Of a stretch of DNA of 64,000 bases, positions 18,615 to 27,569 are shown piece after piece. The position numbers were made by a program, and so were the translations under genes. Each line of letters starts with the position of its first letter. The stretch's first letter is position 1. This DNA is from Burkholderiaceae bacterium (lineage in GTDB: Bacteria; Pseudomonadota; Gammaproteobacteria; Burkholderiales; Burkholderiaceae_E), in assembly GCA_024235875.1 (NCBI GenBank), contig JACKLP010000003.1, forward strand, positions 186,001 to 250,000, read 5' to 3'. The notes below the pieces were generated by a model. That model was not told the DNA's origin. It ran no database searches and saw only the letters and a program-made list of their open reading frames with translations.

Positions 18615-18985
18615 TGGCCGCGAAGATCAACCCCAAGGGGATGGCCCCTGCCGAGGTGTCGCGGCAGGCGTCTGAAGCCTGGCTGTCGCTCGACTTTGTC
18701 GACGGCGCCCTGCAGCTTCTCGGCTGGTTCGTCGTGAGCCGTGAGCAGCACGAGTTACTCCGCATGAAGGCAACTGACGATCCCGCGCTCAAGGCACGCC
18801 TTCGCGAGGTGTGGGAAGAAACCGGCGGCGTGACAGAGGTCGACATTCGCGCGGTGTCGGCGGTCGTGCGGATGGCTCAAGTCGAGGCAGGACGCGCGAG
18901 CCAGTTCGCGACGCTGATCGAGGGTAGTCGCCTCGGTCATGTTCCGCATCAGGCGGTAGCCGACGCGGACGGAGGCGGCGGATAG
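18614..18985 (+). CDS. Hypothetical protein upstream of primase-helicase
   Basis: This 123-aa protein begins MAAKINPKGMAPAEVSRQAS. Its ATG overlaps the preceding TGA and its stop lies 1 bp before the primase-helicase ATG. It is predicted soluble and helical, with a C-terminal Asp/Gly-rich tail (ADADGGGG). No family is recognised. It probably acts with or regulates the replication protein. Confidence 0.7.
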   Translation: MAAKINPKGMAPAEVSRQASEAWLSLDFVDGALQLLGWFVVSREQHELLRMKATDDPALKARLREVWEETGGVTEVDIRAVSAVVRMAQVEAGRASQFATLIEGSRLGHVPHQAVADADGGGG

Positions 18986-18986
18986 C

Positions 18987-21845
18987 ATGAACGGGGCGCA
19001 TTCGGAGTCAACGATCCGCGCCGCTCTTGCCTTTGTCTCCCCGGACCTTCCCCGCGATGAGTGGGTGAAGGTCGCGTTCTCGATCAAGGCGGAGCTCGGC
19101 GAGCCGGGCTTCGCCCTCTTCGACGAGTGGAGCCAAGGCGGCAAGAGCTACAAGGCGCGCGCGGTGCGAACCGCGTGGAAATCGGCGAAGGCAAGCGGTG
19201 GAATCTCTATCGGCACGCTCTTCGACATGGCGAAGGCGAGCGGATTCAAGCTGGCCGACCATGCACCGGCCGCCGAGCCGACCGAGGAGGAGCGCGCCGA
19301 GTTGCAGCGTCGGCGCGCGGAGCAGGCGCGGCGCGAGAAGGCCGAGCGGGCGGCGGGGCACAAAGACGTTGCTGCCCGCGCCGGGAAGCGTTGGGGCAGT
19401 GCCGACGAAGGGGGCGAGTCGCCGTACCTGGTGCGCAAGGGGGTTGGAGCGCACGGAGTGCGGTTCGAGCCCGAGGGTGTGCTCCTGGTGCCGATGCGAG
19501 ACATCGCCGGGCGCCTGTGGAACGTGCAGGCGATCCTGCCGAAGGCGCTCGACGATGGGTCGGACAAGCGCTTCCTGAAAGGTGGCCGTGTCACCGGTTG
19601 CCTGCACTGGCTCGGTTCGCCCGGTGGTGCCGGCTGGCTCCTGGTGGCCGAGGGGTACGCGACCGCGGCGAGCCTGCACGAAGCGACCCGGTTGTCGGTG
19701 GCGTGCGCCTTCAACTGCGGAAATCTCGATGATGTGTGCATTGCCATCCGCAAGCGGTTTCCGGAGGCTCGCCTCCTGGTGTGCGCCGACGACAACTCGG
19801 CCGCCGAGCTCACGGGCGGTCGCAATGCGGGTGTGGAGGCCGCACAGAAGGCCGCCAAGGTGGCCCGAGGGCATTGGGTCAAGCCGCAGGGGTTGCCAGA
19901 CGACGGGGCGGATTTCAACGATCTGGCGGCGCATGCCGGACTCGACGAAGTGGGCCGGCAGATTCGCGACGCGATCGCGCACGTCGAAGGTACGGAAGTG
20001 GCCGGGGCGGGGGGCTTCGACGATCACGAGCACTCGGCGGCGGCGGGACAGAGCGCGAGCGCGGCCGGTGATGATCGATTCTTTCTGTCGGCCGATGGCG
20101 TGTACTTCGACTCGGGCGGCAAGACAAAGGGCGGCGATCCGTTGCCGCCCTCAAGGATCTGCGGGCCCCTCGAGGTCGTTGCCGAGTCGCGCGACGGCGA
20201 TGGGAAGTCCTGGGGGCTGCTACTGCGGTGGACGGACCGCGACGGGGGCGTCCGCGAGTGGGTTGCGCCCGGCACGCTGCTCGCCGGTGACGGCGTGGAG
20301 CTTCGCAAGGCACTGCGCGAGCGGGGCCTGTGGATCTCGCCAAAGCGTGGCCTTCGGGAGATGCTGATCGAGTACCTCGAAACCCGGGCGGTGGCAGTGC
20401 GTGTGCGCACCGTTCCGGTGATCGGATGGAGCGACGGGCAGTTCGCACTGCCGAACGGGACGATCGCGCCCGCGGGGGCGACCGAGCGTGCGGTGTTCGT
20501 TGGCCTGGGCGAAGCGGCGAACCAGTTCCGCGAACAGGGCACGCTCGAGCAGTGGCGCGACCAGGTCGCGGCGCTCTGTGTCGGCAACAGCCGACTCCTC
20601 TTCGCCGTGTCCGCAGCGTTCACTGCGCCGTTGCTGGCGATGGCCGAGGAGCCCTCGGGCGGTTTCCACTTCAAGGGCAACAGCTCGACGGGCAAGACGA
20701 CCGGCCTTCGGATGGCCGCCTCGGTCTACGGTGCGCAGGCCTTCATGCTCAAGTGGCGCGCGACCGACAACGCGCTCGAGGCGATCGCGGCGCAGTACAG
20801 CGACTCACCGCTGATCCTCGACGAGCTCGGGATGCTCGATGCGAAGGCGGCGGGGAACGTGTCCTACATGCTCGCGGAAGGGATGTCGAAGGGGCGGCTT
20901 GCTCGAACGGCGACGCTCAAGGATCGGCAGAGCTGGCGGGTGCTGGTGCTATCGAGCGGCGAGGTCGGCTTCGGCGATCTGGCCCGCGAGGCGGGTGACC
21001 GATTGCAGGCCGGGCAGGAGGTTCGCTTCGCCGAGATACCGGCGGACGCCGAAGCCGGGCTCGGCGCCTTCGAGGCGCTTCACGGCGCCGCGGGCCCGGC
21101 CGAGTTCGTCGCGAGGATCGAAGAGGGGGTGCGTGCCTGCTACGGCACCGCTGGTGCGGCCTGGCTGCGGTTGCTGGTCGATCGTCATGACGACGTGAGT
21201 CGGTTCGCACGGCGCCGCGTTCGCGAGCTGGCGCAGGAGTGGTCGCCTGCCGATGCCTCGGGGCAGGTTGCACGGGTGGTGCGCCGCTTCGCCCTGGTGG
21301 CAGTGGGCGGCGAGCTCGCCACCCGGGGCGGGTTGACGGGCTGGCCGACGGGCGCGGCCGAGTTGGCGGCACGACGGCTGTTCGAGGCGTGGCTCGAGCT
21401 GCGGGGCGGCGCCGGCCGCTCGGAAGAGCGCGACATGCTGCGGCAGGTGCAGAGCTTTCTGGAGATGCACGCGGCATCGCGGTTCGAGTGGTGGCACCGG
21501 GCCGGCGATGATCGTGCGCCGAAGACGCTCAACCGAGCGGGCTTCCGGAAGATCGAGCACAACGGGCGTGAGGTGTCGGACGATGCCGGCTATCTCGCGG
21601 CCTACGGCGGCGAGAAGATGACGCAGGACCAGGCCGAGGAGTCACAGTGCACGTTCTACGTGCTGCCGGAAGTGTTCCGGCGGGAGCTGTGCGCTGGGTT
21701 CGATGCGCAGTCGGTGGCGCGGCTGCTCGAGCGGCGGGGCTACCTGGATGCCGAAGGGGGAAGGCTGGCCCGCAAGGTGCGGTTGCCGCTGATCGGGCCG
21801 AGCCGGTGCTACGTAATTCGGCCGGGGGTGTTTTCGGGTGCGTGA
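18987..21845 (+). CDS. Primase-helicase (PriCT-2, Toprim-like, DUF927)
   Basis: This 952-aa replication protein is probably the counterpart of P4 alpha. The N-terminal PriCT-2 segment (about 8-75: AALAFVSPDLPRDEWVKVAF, GISIGTLFDMAKASGF) is followed by a Toprim-like region (about 170-300: LLVAEGYATAASLHEAT, LVCADDN, PDDGADFNDLAA). The DUF927 helicase domain has Walker A GNSSTGKTTGL (about 565) and Walker B LILDELGML (about 610). It would unwind and prime the element's DNA, with the CGGGAACA clusters as candidate binding sites. It ends the second gene chain. Three decayed copies of its 3' half lie further right. Confidence 0.93.
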   Translation: MNGAHSESTIRAALAFVSPDLPRDEWVKVAFSIKAELGEPGFALFDEWSQGGKSYKARAVRTAWKSAKASGGISIGTLFDMAKASGFKLADHAPAAEPTEEERAELQRRRAEQARREKAERAAGHKDVAARAGKRWGSADEGGESPYLVRKGVGAHGVRFEPEGVLLVPMRDIAGRLWNVQAILPKALDDGSDKRFLKGGRVTGCLHWLGSPGGAGWLLVAEGYATAASLHEATRLSVACAFNCGNLDDVCIAIRKRFPEARLLVCADDNSAAELTGGRNAGVEAAQKAAKVARGHWVKPQGLPDDGADFNDLAAHAGLDEVGRQIRDAIAHVEGTEVAGAGGFDDHEHSAAAGQSASAAGDDRFFLSADGVYFDSGGKTKGGDPLPPSRICGPLEVVAESRDGDGKSWGLLLRWTDRDGGVREWVAPGTLLAGDGVELRKALRERGLWISPKRGLREMLIEYLETRAVAVRVRTVPVIGWSDGQFALPNGTIAPAGATERAVFVGLGEAANQFREQGTLEQWRDQVAALCVGNSRLLFAVSAAFTAPLLAMAEEPSGGFHFKGNSSTGKTTGLRMAASVYGAQAFMLKWRATDNALEAIAAQYSDSPLILDELGMLDAKAAGNVSYMLAEGMSKGRLARTATLKDRQSWRVLVLSSGEVGFGDLAREAGDRLQAGQEVRFAEIPADAEAGLGAFEALHGAAGPAEFVARIEEGVRACYGTAGAAWLRLLVDRHDDVSRFARRRVRELAQEWSPADASGQVARVVRRFALVAVGGELATRGGLTGWPTGAAELAARRLFEAWLELRGGAGRSEERDMLRQVQSFLEMHAASRFEWWHRAGDDRAPKTLNRAGFRKIEHNGREVSDDAGYLAAYGGEKMTQDQAEESQCTFYVLPEVFRRELCAGFDAQSVARLLERRGYLDAEGGRLARKVRLPLIGPSRCYVIRPGVFSGA

Positions 21846-22026
21846 CTTCCGCAATCGGCCTTGGCCGGTGGCCATCGGCCCTGGCATTTCACCAGATCTG
21901 CTCACCTCGCCGGTCGAGCGTGTCGGGTAACGGGCGCCCACACGCCCCTGCGACCGAGCGCGGATACCGAGGGCGGGGACTTCCGCCCGGTCCTGAGTAC
22001 GCCGACCCGCGCGCGGCTCGGCAGGT

Positions 22027-22740
22027 TCACCGCAATCGCCCCGCGGTCAGCATCTCGTGAGCCTCAAACGCCATGATCGCCAACAGCGCAGCGAGCACCA
22101 GGTACTGAAACGCGTACTGGTAGCGAACGCTCGGGGCGGCCTGGTAGTAGGCCGACGCCGTTGTTTCCGGGTCTCGAAGCGTGCGCCAGGCCTGGGGTAT
22201 TGCGACGACGGCAATCAGCAGCAGCAGCGGGCTCGGCTTCAAGAGGAACAGGCCTGCGAGAAGCGGGATGCCCAGCAACCAGATCCGCGGCGAGATCACG
22301 GCCACGATCCGCCCGCCGTCGAGAGGCGTGATCGGTATCAGGTTGAAGAGGTTCAGGATGAACCCGGAATACGACAGCGCGAGGAGCAGGCTGCTCCCGG
22401 TCTCGCGCGCCAGCAGGTAGCACACGAAGGCGGCGGCGCTGCCGAGCATGGGCCCTGCGATGCCAACGAAGGCCTCTGTTTCGGCGTCGTGCGGCTGCTC
22501 CTTCAACTGGATCCACGCGCCAACGAACGGAATGAAGGTCGGCGCCCCCACATCGAGCCCGCGTTGCTTAGCGGCCAGGAAATGCCCCATTTCGTGCACG
22601 AGCAGCAGGCCGACGAACCCGACAGCGTATCGCCAGCCAAAGACGAAGGCGTAAGTGAAGACCGAGAGCAGCATCGTGCCGCCGGTGGCCAGGAACTTCC
22701 CCATCTTGCCGACGGCCAGCAGCGCGAGCAGCGCCTTCAC
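22027..22740 (-). CDS. Site-2 protease family membrane metalloprotease (M50)
   Basis: This 237-aa integral membrane zinc protease has the active-site helix VHEMGHFLAA (His49, Glu50, His53) and the second metal motif PLDGGR (Asp141). There are about six hydrophobic segments and a C-terminal membrane-spanning tail. Site-2 proteases cut transmembrane helices in signalling or membrane quality control. It starts with GTG overlapping the stop of the 55-aa membrane peptide and is the last gene of a leftward module convergent with the primase-helicase. Confidence 0.9.
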   Translation of the reverse strand: MKALLALLAVGKMGKFLATGGTMLLSVFTYAFVFGWRYAVGFVGLLLVHEMGHFLAAKQRGLDVGAPTFIPFVGAWIQLKEQPHDAETEAFVGIAGPMLGSAAAFVCYLLARETGSSLLLALSYSGFILNLFNLIPITPLDGGRIVAVISPRIWLLGIPLLAGLFLLKPSPLLLLIAVVAIPQAWRTLRDPETTASAYYQAAPSVRYQYAFQYLVLAALLAIMAFEAHEMLTAGRLR

Positions 22741-22904
22741 GCATCATCCTCTCTGCCAGGCGACCCAGCCGATGCGATGCCTGGCTCGGCGGAATTATCC
22801 GGCGCTCGCGGCTTGTCAGGACGCTCACCGAGTAGGAACTTCGACACGATCCAGTAGCCCAGAAGCAGCCCGCAGACGACGACGACGATTTCTATGCCGG
22901 ACAT
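22737..22904 (-). CDS. 55-aa single-pass membrane peptide
   Basis: The frame begins MSGIEIVVVVCGLLLGYWIV, one N-terminal membrane helix, followed by a short charged cytoplasmic tail rich in Pro, Asp and Ser that ends GREDDA. Its start overlaps the upstream membrane-protein gene by 13 bp and its stop overlaps the site-2 protease GTG. The coupling suggests a subunit or substrate of the protease module. Confidence 0.75.
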   Translation of the reverse strand: MSGIEIVVVVCGLLLGYWIVSKFLLGERPDKPRAPDNSAEPGIASAGSPGREDDA

Positions 22905-23623
22905 GATTCGCCCTCATCGACCAGCACCCGCCGGCGCGCTTGAAGCAGCGCGTACCTTTTCGACTTAGGGTCCTCGCTCTCGATCTCGTTTGCGAGCCGG
23001 GCGATCAGCCGATCACGAGTCTGCGCCCAGTCGGCCTCGCGTTGAAGGCGGCGGGCGGCGCTGACCAAATCTTCGCGCACCGGCATGCCCAGTCCCACGC
23101 GCCGCACCAGGTTCAACGCGAACGGCGGGCAGATCAGGCACTCGAAGGCCAGGCTCGCGAAGCCCTTGCCGGAGAGCTGGAAGTTCCGACGGTGAAACCA
23201 TATCCAGCCGAGCGCGAGCAGCATGTTTGCGTATAGCAGCAGCAGTGCCGGCAACAGCGCGAAATCGCCCAGGTACGTGAAGAACCCCAGCGGCAGGAGC
23301 ACGAACAACGCGATCGCTATGTTCCAGACCAGCGGCGCCAGAGGAAGGAATGCTCCGTGGGCTGGCTCCCAGGGCTCCGATGGCCCGCCACTGCGTTCAA
23401 ACGACCACGACAGGCGAAACAGCGGCCGATGGATCAGCAGCAGATTTGGAACGTAGAGCTCCCTTCCCAGCACACTGAAATTTGCCGATCCGAAGCCTGC
23501 TTTCCAGTCGCGCTTGCCAGCAGGGATCAGCACCGCTTCGTTGCAATAAAGAAGTTGCGCCGAGTCGTACAGATAGAGGCCCGCAACGGCGAGCATCAGC
23601 AGGGTCTCGGCGCTGATGTTCAT
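22892..23623 (-). CDS. Multi-pass membrane protein of unknown family
   Basis: This 243-aa protein begins MNISAETLLMLAVAGLYLYD with an N-terminal membrane helix (DSAQLLYCNEAVL). It has two further strong segments (LAPLVWNIAIALFVLLPLGF and LLPALLLLYANMLLALGWIW). A basic, helical C-terminal part of about 90 residues is probably cytoplasmic. The ATG at 23623 overlaps the stop of the DUF2167 gene; the 36-codon upstream extension of the frame is inside that gene and is rejected. It likely forms a complex with its neighbours. Confidence 0.78.
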   Translation of the reverse strand: MNISAETLLMLAVAGLYLYDSAQLLYCNEAVLIPAGKRDWKAGFGSANFSVLGRELYVPNLLLIHRPLFRLSWSFERSGGPSEPWEPAHGAFLPLAPLVWNIAIALFVLLPLGFFTYLGDFALLPALLLLYANMLLALGWIWFHRRNFQLSGKGFASLAFECLICPPFALNLVRRVGLGMPVREDLVSAARRLQREADWAQTRDRLIARLANEIESEDPKSKRYALLQARRRVLVDEGESCPA

Positions 23624-24458
23624 CGCCGTCCACGGCGCTTGAACATTGACATCAGTCCGGCGAACCCAGCAACGACCAGGCCGGCGACTAGCTTCCATGA
23701 GGCGGCGACAAACGCCCCGATCGCCGCCCATAAGCCCTTCTTGGTCGCAACGGCGGCCGCACCGCCGAGGATCAGCGCCGCGAGGCCATACTCGGCGATC
23801 TTGTCGCCCTTCTTGAACTCGGCGTATTTCTCGCCCGGCACATAGCTGAAATCCTGCAGGGCCGTCTTGAATTCCTGTGTGTCGGCGGTCAAGGACCTCA
23901 AGTCAGCGACAAGGACTGCGCTCATCACGCCCGAACGGCCGAGCAGGCGGCTCGTGTAGTTCACGATCATCGGGCCGTTGTCCTGACGCACCCTTACGCC
24001 CCACTCCAACCGTTTCGTCTGAGTGTCGTAGTGTGGCGGCACCTCCCAGCCGTCGGTATACAGCGCCCGCAAGCCCAGGCGCTTGCGCTCTTCGTTCTGC
24101 TGGGCGTCCGACTCCTTCAACGCCTCGAGCAACTTTGCGGGCTCGATCTTGTCATCGTCCTTGACGTATCCGGACGGGTTGAACGAGAAGACGGCAAACC
24201 ACTTCAGGGAATCGGGCGCAAACAGATAGCGGCCGTCCTGCGGCGGATTCCCGGCCAGCTCAAGGGGAAGCGGCGCGTATTCTTGTCGTCGAGAAACACA
24301 TAGCCGTCGGGTACCTTGATGGTTGCCTTTGTGGACACGCGCCCTTGCGTGGGGCCGACTTGCCAGGCGAGCTTCTTCAGCTCGTTGCCAGAATTGCCGG
24401 CGTCCTGGCTCCAAGCGATCATTGGCCAGACCAGCAGAAGGCAGAGGGCGTATCGCAT
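23620..24458 (-). pseudogene. DUF2167 membrane protein gene with frameshift
   Basis: The N-terminal part starts at the ATG at 24458 with a signal peptide (MRYALCLLLVWPMIAWSQ) and reads to FLDDKNTRRF. The DUF2167 similarity then continues in another frame as LELAGNPPQDGRYLFAPDS, through GYVKDDDKIEPAKLLEAL, GWEVPPHYD and VNYTSRLLGRSGV to a C-terminal membrane region. The break is at a run of four G (plus strand 24264-24267) and equals a 2-bp insertion or 1-bp loss. GAGG precedes the ATG. It may be a mutation, a sequencing error, or less likely programmed frameshifting; apart from the shift the gene is intact. It leads the leftward membrane module. Confidence 0.8.
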
Positions 24459-24737
24459 AGGTACCTCGCTAGAAAGCACTGTCCAGTTTGTTCGTAGATG
24501 ACGCGGCCGGCCGCCTTGTCAGTGCTGACCTCGCAGAACTCAGGGACAGCATCGAAAGACAGCATAGTCGGACGGGCGTGTACGCGCCGCGATTTTTCGA
24601 GAGCCGCGCTTCTTTCGCAGTCGCATGGTCGCTCGACGATAGGTGACGGTTCGCCTCACTGCCCAATTTGGGGGAAGGTTGTCGATCGCGCGAAAAGACT
24701 AGGGATGGCCTGCCGAACGCCCGCATTCTCTGATGGC

Positions 24738-25003
24738 CGGTCTGAGGAGCACGACGTGATTCGGCTGGTGCAGAGCTTTCTGGCGACGCACGCGGCGTCG
24801 CGGTTCGAGTGGTGGTGGCACCGGGCCGGTGACGATCGAGCGCCGAAGACGCTCAACCGAGCGGGCTGCCGGAAGATCGAGCGCAACGATCAACGGGGGT
24901 GTCGGGACACAGTGGTCGGCCGCTTGGCCAAGAATGTGCGAATCCCGCTGATTGGGCAGAGTCGGCGCTGCATCACGCGCTGTGGGCTATTTCCGTCGAC
25001 TTG
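24738..25003 (+). pseudogene. Primase-helicase 3' remnant A
   Basis: The translation LVQSFLATHAASRFEWWWHR, then AGDDRAPKTLNRAGCRKIER, closely matches the C-terminus of the primase-helicase (gene positions about 21420-21560). After an internal deletion it rejoins the match at VRIPLIGQSRRC (about 21779-21815). There is no helicase core. It lies between the membrane module and the exonuclease gene. Confidence 0.88.
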
Positions 25004-25140
25004 AGCGACATGCGGTTGCCGGTTCGCTCCTGGCGTGATCGATAGTTGGCGTTTCGGCGTGCGTCCGGGTACTTTGCGCAGTGCACTGTCGCGGAGGCAT
25101 CGTCGTGTCGATGTCGTTCAGCGAATCGGGGGTGGGCGCA

Positions 25141-26568
25141 ATGTTCAAGTGGTTGGCGAAGCTGTTTGGGGGCGAACCTACGCAAACGCGGGAGCAGAGC
25201 GAACCGCGGGCATCCGTCGAGATCTTGATTTCTGGTGTGGGAGAAAACCGAAGACGAGCTTCGCGAGTAGTTGTCCCTCAGGGCGAAGTCGCGGAGCGGC
25301 TCAAGCAATATGACTTCGTGCTGACGCAAGATCTCCCGCCGCCAAAGCCGTCGAATCGTTGGTGGTTTGATAGCGAGACTAAGCGCGGCGGAAGGGCGGG
25401 ATCAACGACGCCGGCCGAAAGCCTATCGCCCTTCTTAGGGCTGGATCCCGGGGCACTTGGCGAGTTCTCGTCGATTCGGGATTGGGCGCCTTTTCCGGAT
25501 TCGTTCACAAAGGTCGTCAGGGAGATCAGAGCTCGAATTCGCGAAGCGCGAAAGGCTAAGCAAGTGCACGAGGAGTTGCTTCGAGCGTTGTACGGTACGT
25601 GTGTGGCGACCGACTTTGCTTCAAGCCTTCGATTCGAGTGGGTTCCCGCGCACCGCGTTGCGCAGTTTGTTGATCTGGAAGACCTGCGTGCCGTTCGAAT
25701 CGACTATTCCTCGCTGGGATACGCGCATCTCACTGCGCTAGGAAAGACGGACACGAAGTGGCTTGTTGGCGCCTTTGGTGAGCCCGCGGAGCATCGATCG
25801 TTCGGCGCCGTGTGGCCCGAGGCACGACGGAACGCGATCGCCCGGTACTGCTGGAGCGAGCTCGCCGCCTCGAACGAAACGCTTCGCGCGTTGGGACAGC
25901 GCCCACAGTCAATGCATGAGTGGCTGGAGGAACTTGTTCGTGCGAGCATCGAAGCGGACAAGACATATCGTGCTCCCTATCCAGCGCCAGCGGTTCCCGA
26001 AGTAGTCGATCTAGGCGGTGCGAGTCGAATCGACGCCGCTATCGCTGCGAGTCGAGGCCCGTTCATCGTGGCGGACCTCGAGACGACGGGGCTCAACTCG
26101 AACGTCGATTCGATCTTGGAGATTGGTGCTCTTCGGGTGGCCCCGGACGGCACCGTTGAAGGGGAGTTTTCGGTGCTGGTTGGCGGCGGTTCAACGATTA
26201 CGCCGAAGATCACGGATCTCACCGGGATCACGCAGAAGATGATCGATCGGGATGGGCGTCCGCTGGTCGAGGCAATCCGGTCGTTTCTTCAGTTTGTCGG
26301 TGATCGCCCGGCGTTCTTCCACAATGCACCGTTCGACCAAAGATTCATCCGTCGTGCATGCGATGAGGTCGGGGAAGCCTTCGAGAACCGGGTCTTTGAC
26401 ACGTTGGAGCTTGGGAGATTCACGTGGCCGGATCTTCAGAACCATCGCCTCGAATCGCTTGCTCGCCATGTCGGTGCACCGCCGCCCTCGCACCGGGCGA
26501 TCTCGGACGCCCGCGCGACTCTGGGCGTACTCCTTGCGGCCCGCGCGCGCTCCAGTTCGAGTGACTGA
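25141..26568 (+). CDS. DEDDh 3'-5' exonuclease with novel N-terminal region
   Basis: This 475-aa protein has a C-terminal DnaQ-like exonuclease domain (about 305-470). Motifs are DLETTG (Asp/Glu, about 313), HNAPFDQRF (Asp, about 398) and the H....D motif in HRAISDARAT (about 450-455), the full DEDDh set. The first 300 residues resemble no family I know; they begin MFKWLAKLFGGEP and contain RWWFDSETKRGG and two Trp-rich helical parts. The start at 25141 is preferred over upstream in-frame ATG codons because it opens a typical MFKWL start, though the SD is weak. It stands alone between primase remnants A and B, as island cargo. Confidence 0.85.
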   Translation: MFKWLAKLFGGEPTQTREQSEPRASVEILISGVGENRRRASRVVVPQGEVAERLKQYDFVLTQDLPPPKPSNRWWFDSETKRGGRAGSTTPAESLSPFLGLDPGALGEFSSIRDWAPFPDSFTKVVREIRARIREARKAKQVHEELLRALYGTCVATDFASSLRFEWVPAHRVAQFVDLEDLRAVRIDYSSLGYAHLTALGKTDTKWLVGAFGEPAEHRSFGAVWPEARRNAIARYCWSELAASNETLRALGQRPQSMHEWLEELVRASIEADKTYRAPYPAPAVPEVVDLGGASRIDAAIAASRGPFIVADLETTGLNSNVDSILEIGALRVAPDGTVEGEFSVLVGGGSTITPKITDLTGITQKMIDRDGRPLVEAIRSFLQFVGDRPAFFHNAPFDQRFIRRACDEVGEAFENRVFDTLELGRFTWPDLQNHRLESLARHVGAPPPSHRAISDARATLGVLLAARARSSSSD

Positions 26569-26574
26569 ACGCAA

Positions 26575-26790
26575 TTGACGTTGAGGATCGAAGAGGGCGT
26601 GCGGGTCGCCTACGGGGCCGCTAGGCAGCGGATGCTGGTCGATCGGTATTGCCGACGTGAGCCGGTTCGCGCGGCGCCGCGTGCAGGAGCAGGCGCGGGA
26701 GTGGTCTCCGGCGAATACCTCGGAGCAGATTGCGCGCGTGGTGCACCGGTTCGCTTGGTCGAAGGGGGCGGCGAGCCTGTAAGTAGGACC
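26575..26790 (+). pseudogene. Primase-helicase 3' remnant B
   Basis: It starts ARIEEGVR-like (TTGAGGATCGAAGAGGGCGT) and follows the primase-helicase sequence at gene positions about 21113-21320, with a small deletion and frame changes. DNA matches include CGGCGCCGCGT and GAGTGGTCTCCGGCG. It begins right after the exonuclease stop. Confidence 0.85.
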
Positions 26791-26929
26791 GAGCAGGCTT
26801 GGCGGGCTACCAGTCAAGACGAGGCGGCGGCCGGACAGCAGGAGGCGCCGAGCAGAGGAATGCGCGGCGACCATAACGAAGAATTTTTGATGTATTATCC
26901 GATTAACGCAAATCGAATCCTGATGCCAC
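26791..26929. promoter_or_regulatory. AT-rich promoter-like spacer
   Basis: The stretch 26875-26925 is strikingly AT-rich for this GC-rich region (GAATTTTTGATGTATTATCC), with TATTAT as a possible -10. It lies just upstream of the 211-aa gene and probably carries its promoter, although no clear -35 is seen. Confidence 0.4.
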
Positions 26930-27565
26930 ATGAATACCGACCTCCTCCAGCTACTCGCCGCCCAATGGCCGAATACGTTTCCTGCTCGACTGAGGGAGCG
27001 GATCGATTCGGCGTTCTACGAGGCGTTCCGATATGCGGAAACCTGCGACGAGCCGGAGCGGCGTAGAGTCCTTGGGCAGTTGCGGCACTACAGACAAAAT
27101 GAAGCGTTGCGCATCGCTGGTAGTGAAGCTGGGATGTCAGTTGCTGCTCCCCACACTGATCCCAAAGGAGAGCGGTACGCCATCGTTTCCAACGGACCGG
27201 TTCGGATTGGCCGCACGTCGGTTCCCGCGCGCGACAACCGACCAAGGGTGGCGAAGCATCGCCTCCTCCTTGCAGCGCTGAATGGCCGACTAGAGCCGGT
27301 TTCGGGAAACCTGTTCGAGCCTGGATTGCGGGTTTTATCCGACGATGGGCTCGGGGTGCTCGTCCTAACGGTCAATCCAGACCGTTCGGAATCTCAATCG
27401 GAGCCGGCGCGAATTCTGGTCGGCCTTCCGTATTCCTCCCTCCGGGGGTGGCATTTTCTCGAGCCGATCGAAGAGTTGATCGCTGCAGCTGCTCCTGAGG
27501 TTGAAATTCTGGTGCCAGATATCGCATTCGCACAGATGAAGAAGAAGCTTCGAGAGAACGAGTGA
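26930..27565 (+). CDS. Hypothetical partner of the XRE-ImmA protein
   Basis: This 211-aa soluble protein begins MNTDLLQLLAAQWPNTFPAR. The N-terminal half is helical and charged (FYEAFRYAETCDEPERRRVL); the C-terminal half is beta-rich (GERYAIVSNGPVRIGRTSVP, ILVGLPYSSLRGWHFLEPIE). I recognise no family. It lies 4 bp upstream of the XRE-metallopeptidase gene on the same strand and follows an AT-rich promoter region, so the two are almost certainly one unit. It may be the substrate or toxin partner of the peptidase; this is inference from gene order. Confidence 0.8.
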   Translation: MNTDLLQLLAAQWPNTFPARLRERIDSAFYEAFRYAETCDEPERRRVLGQLRHYRQNEALRIAGSEAGMSVAAPHTDPKGERYAIVSNGPVRIGRTSVPARDNRPRVAKHRLLLAALNGRLEPVSGNLFEPGLRVLSDDGLGVLVLTVNPDRSESQSEPARILVGLPYSSLRGWHFLEPIEELIAAAAPEVEILVPDIAFAQMKKKLRENE

Positions 27566-27569
27566 AGGT

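Noticed and set aside
24498..25004. 168-codon frame covering remnant A
   Set aside because: The first half has no similarity and the second half is a decayed, deleted primase end, so it is annotated only as a remnant.
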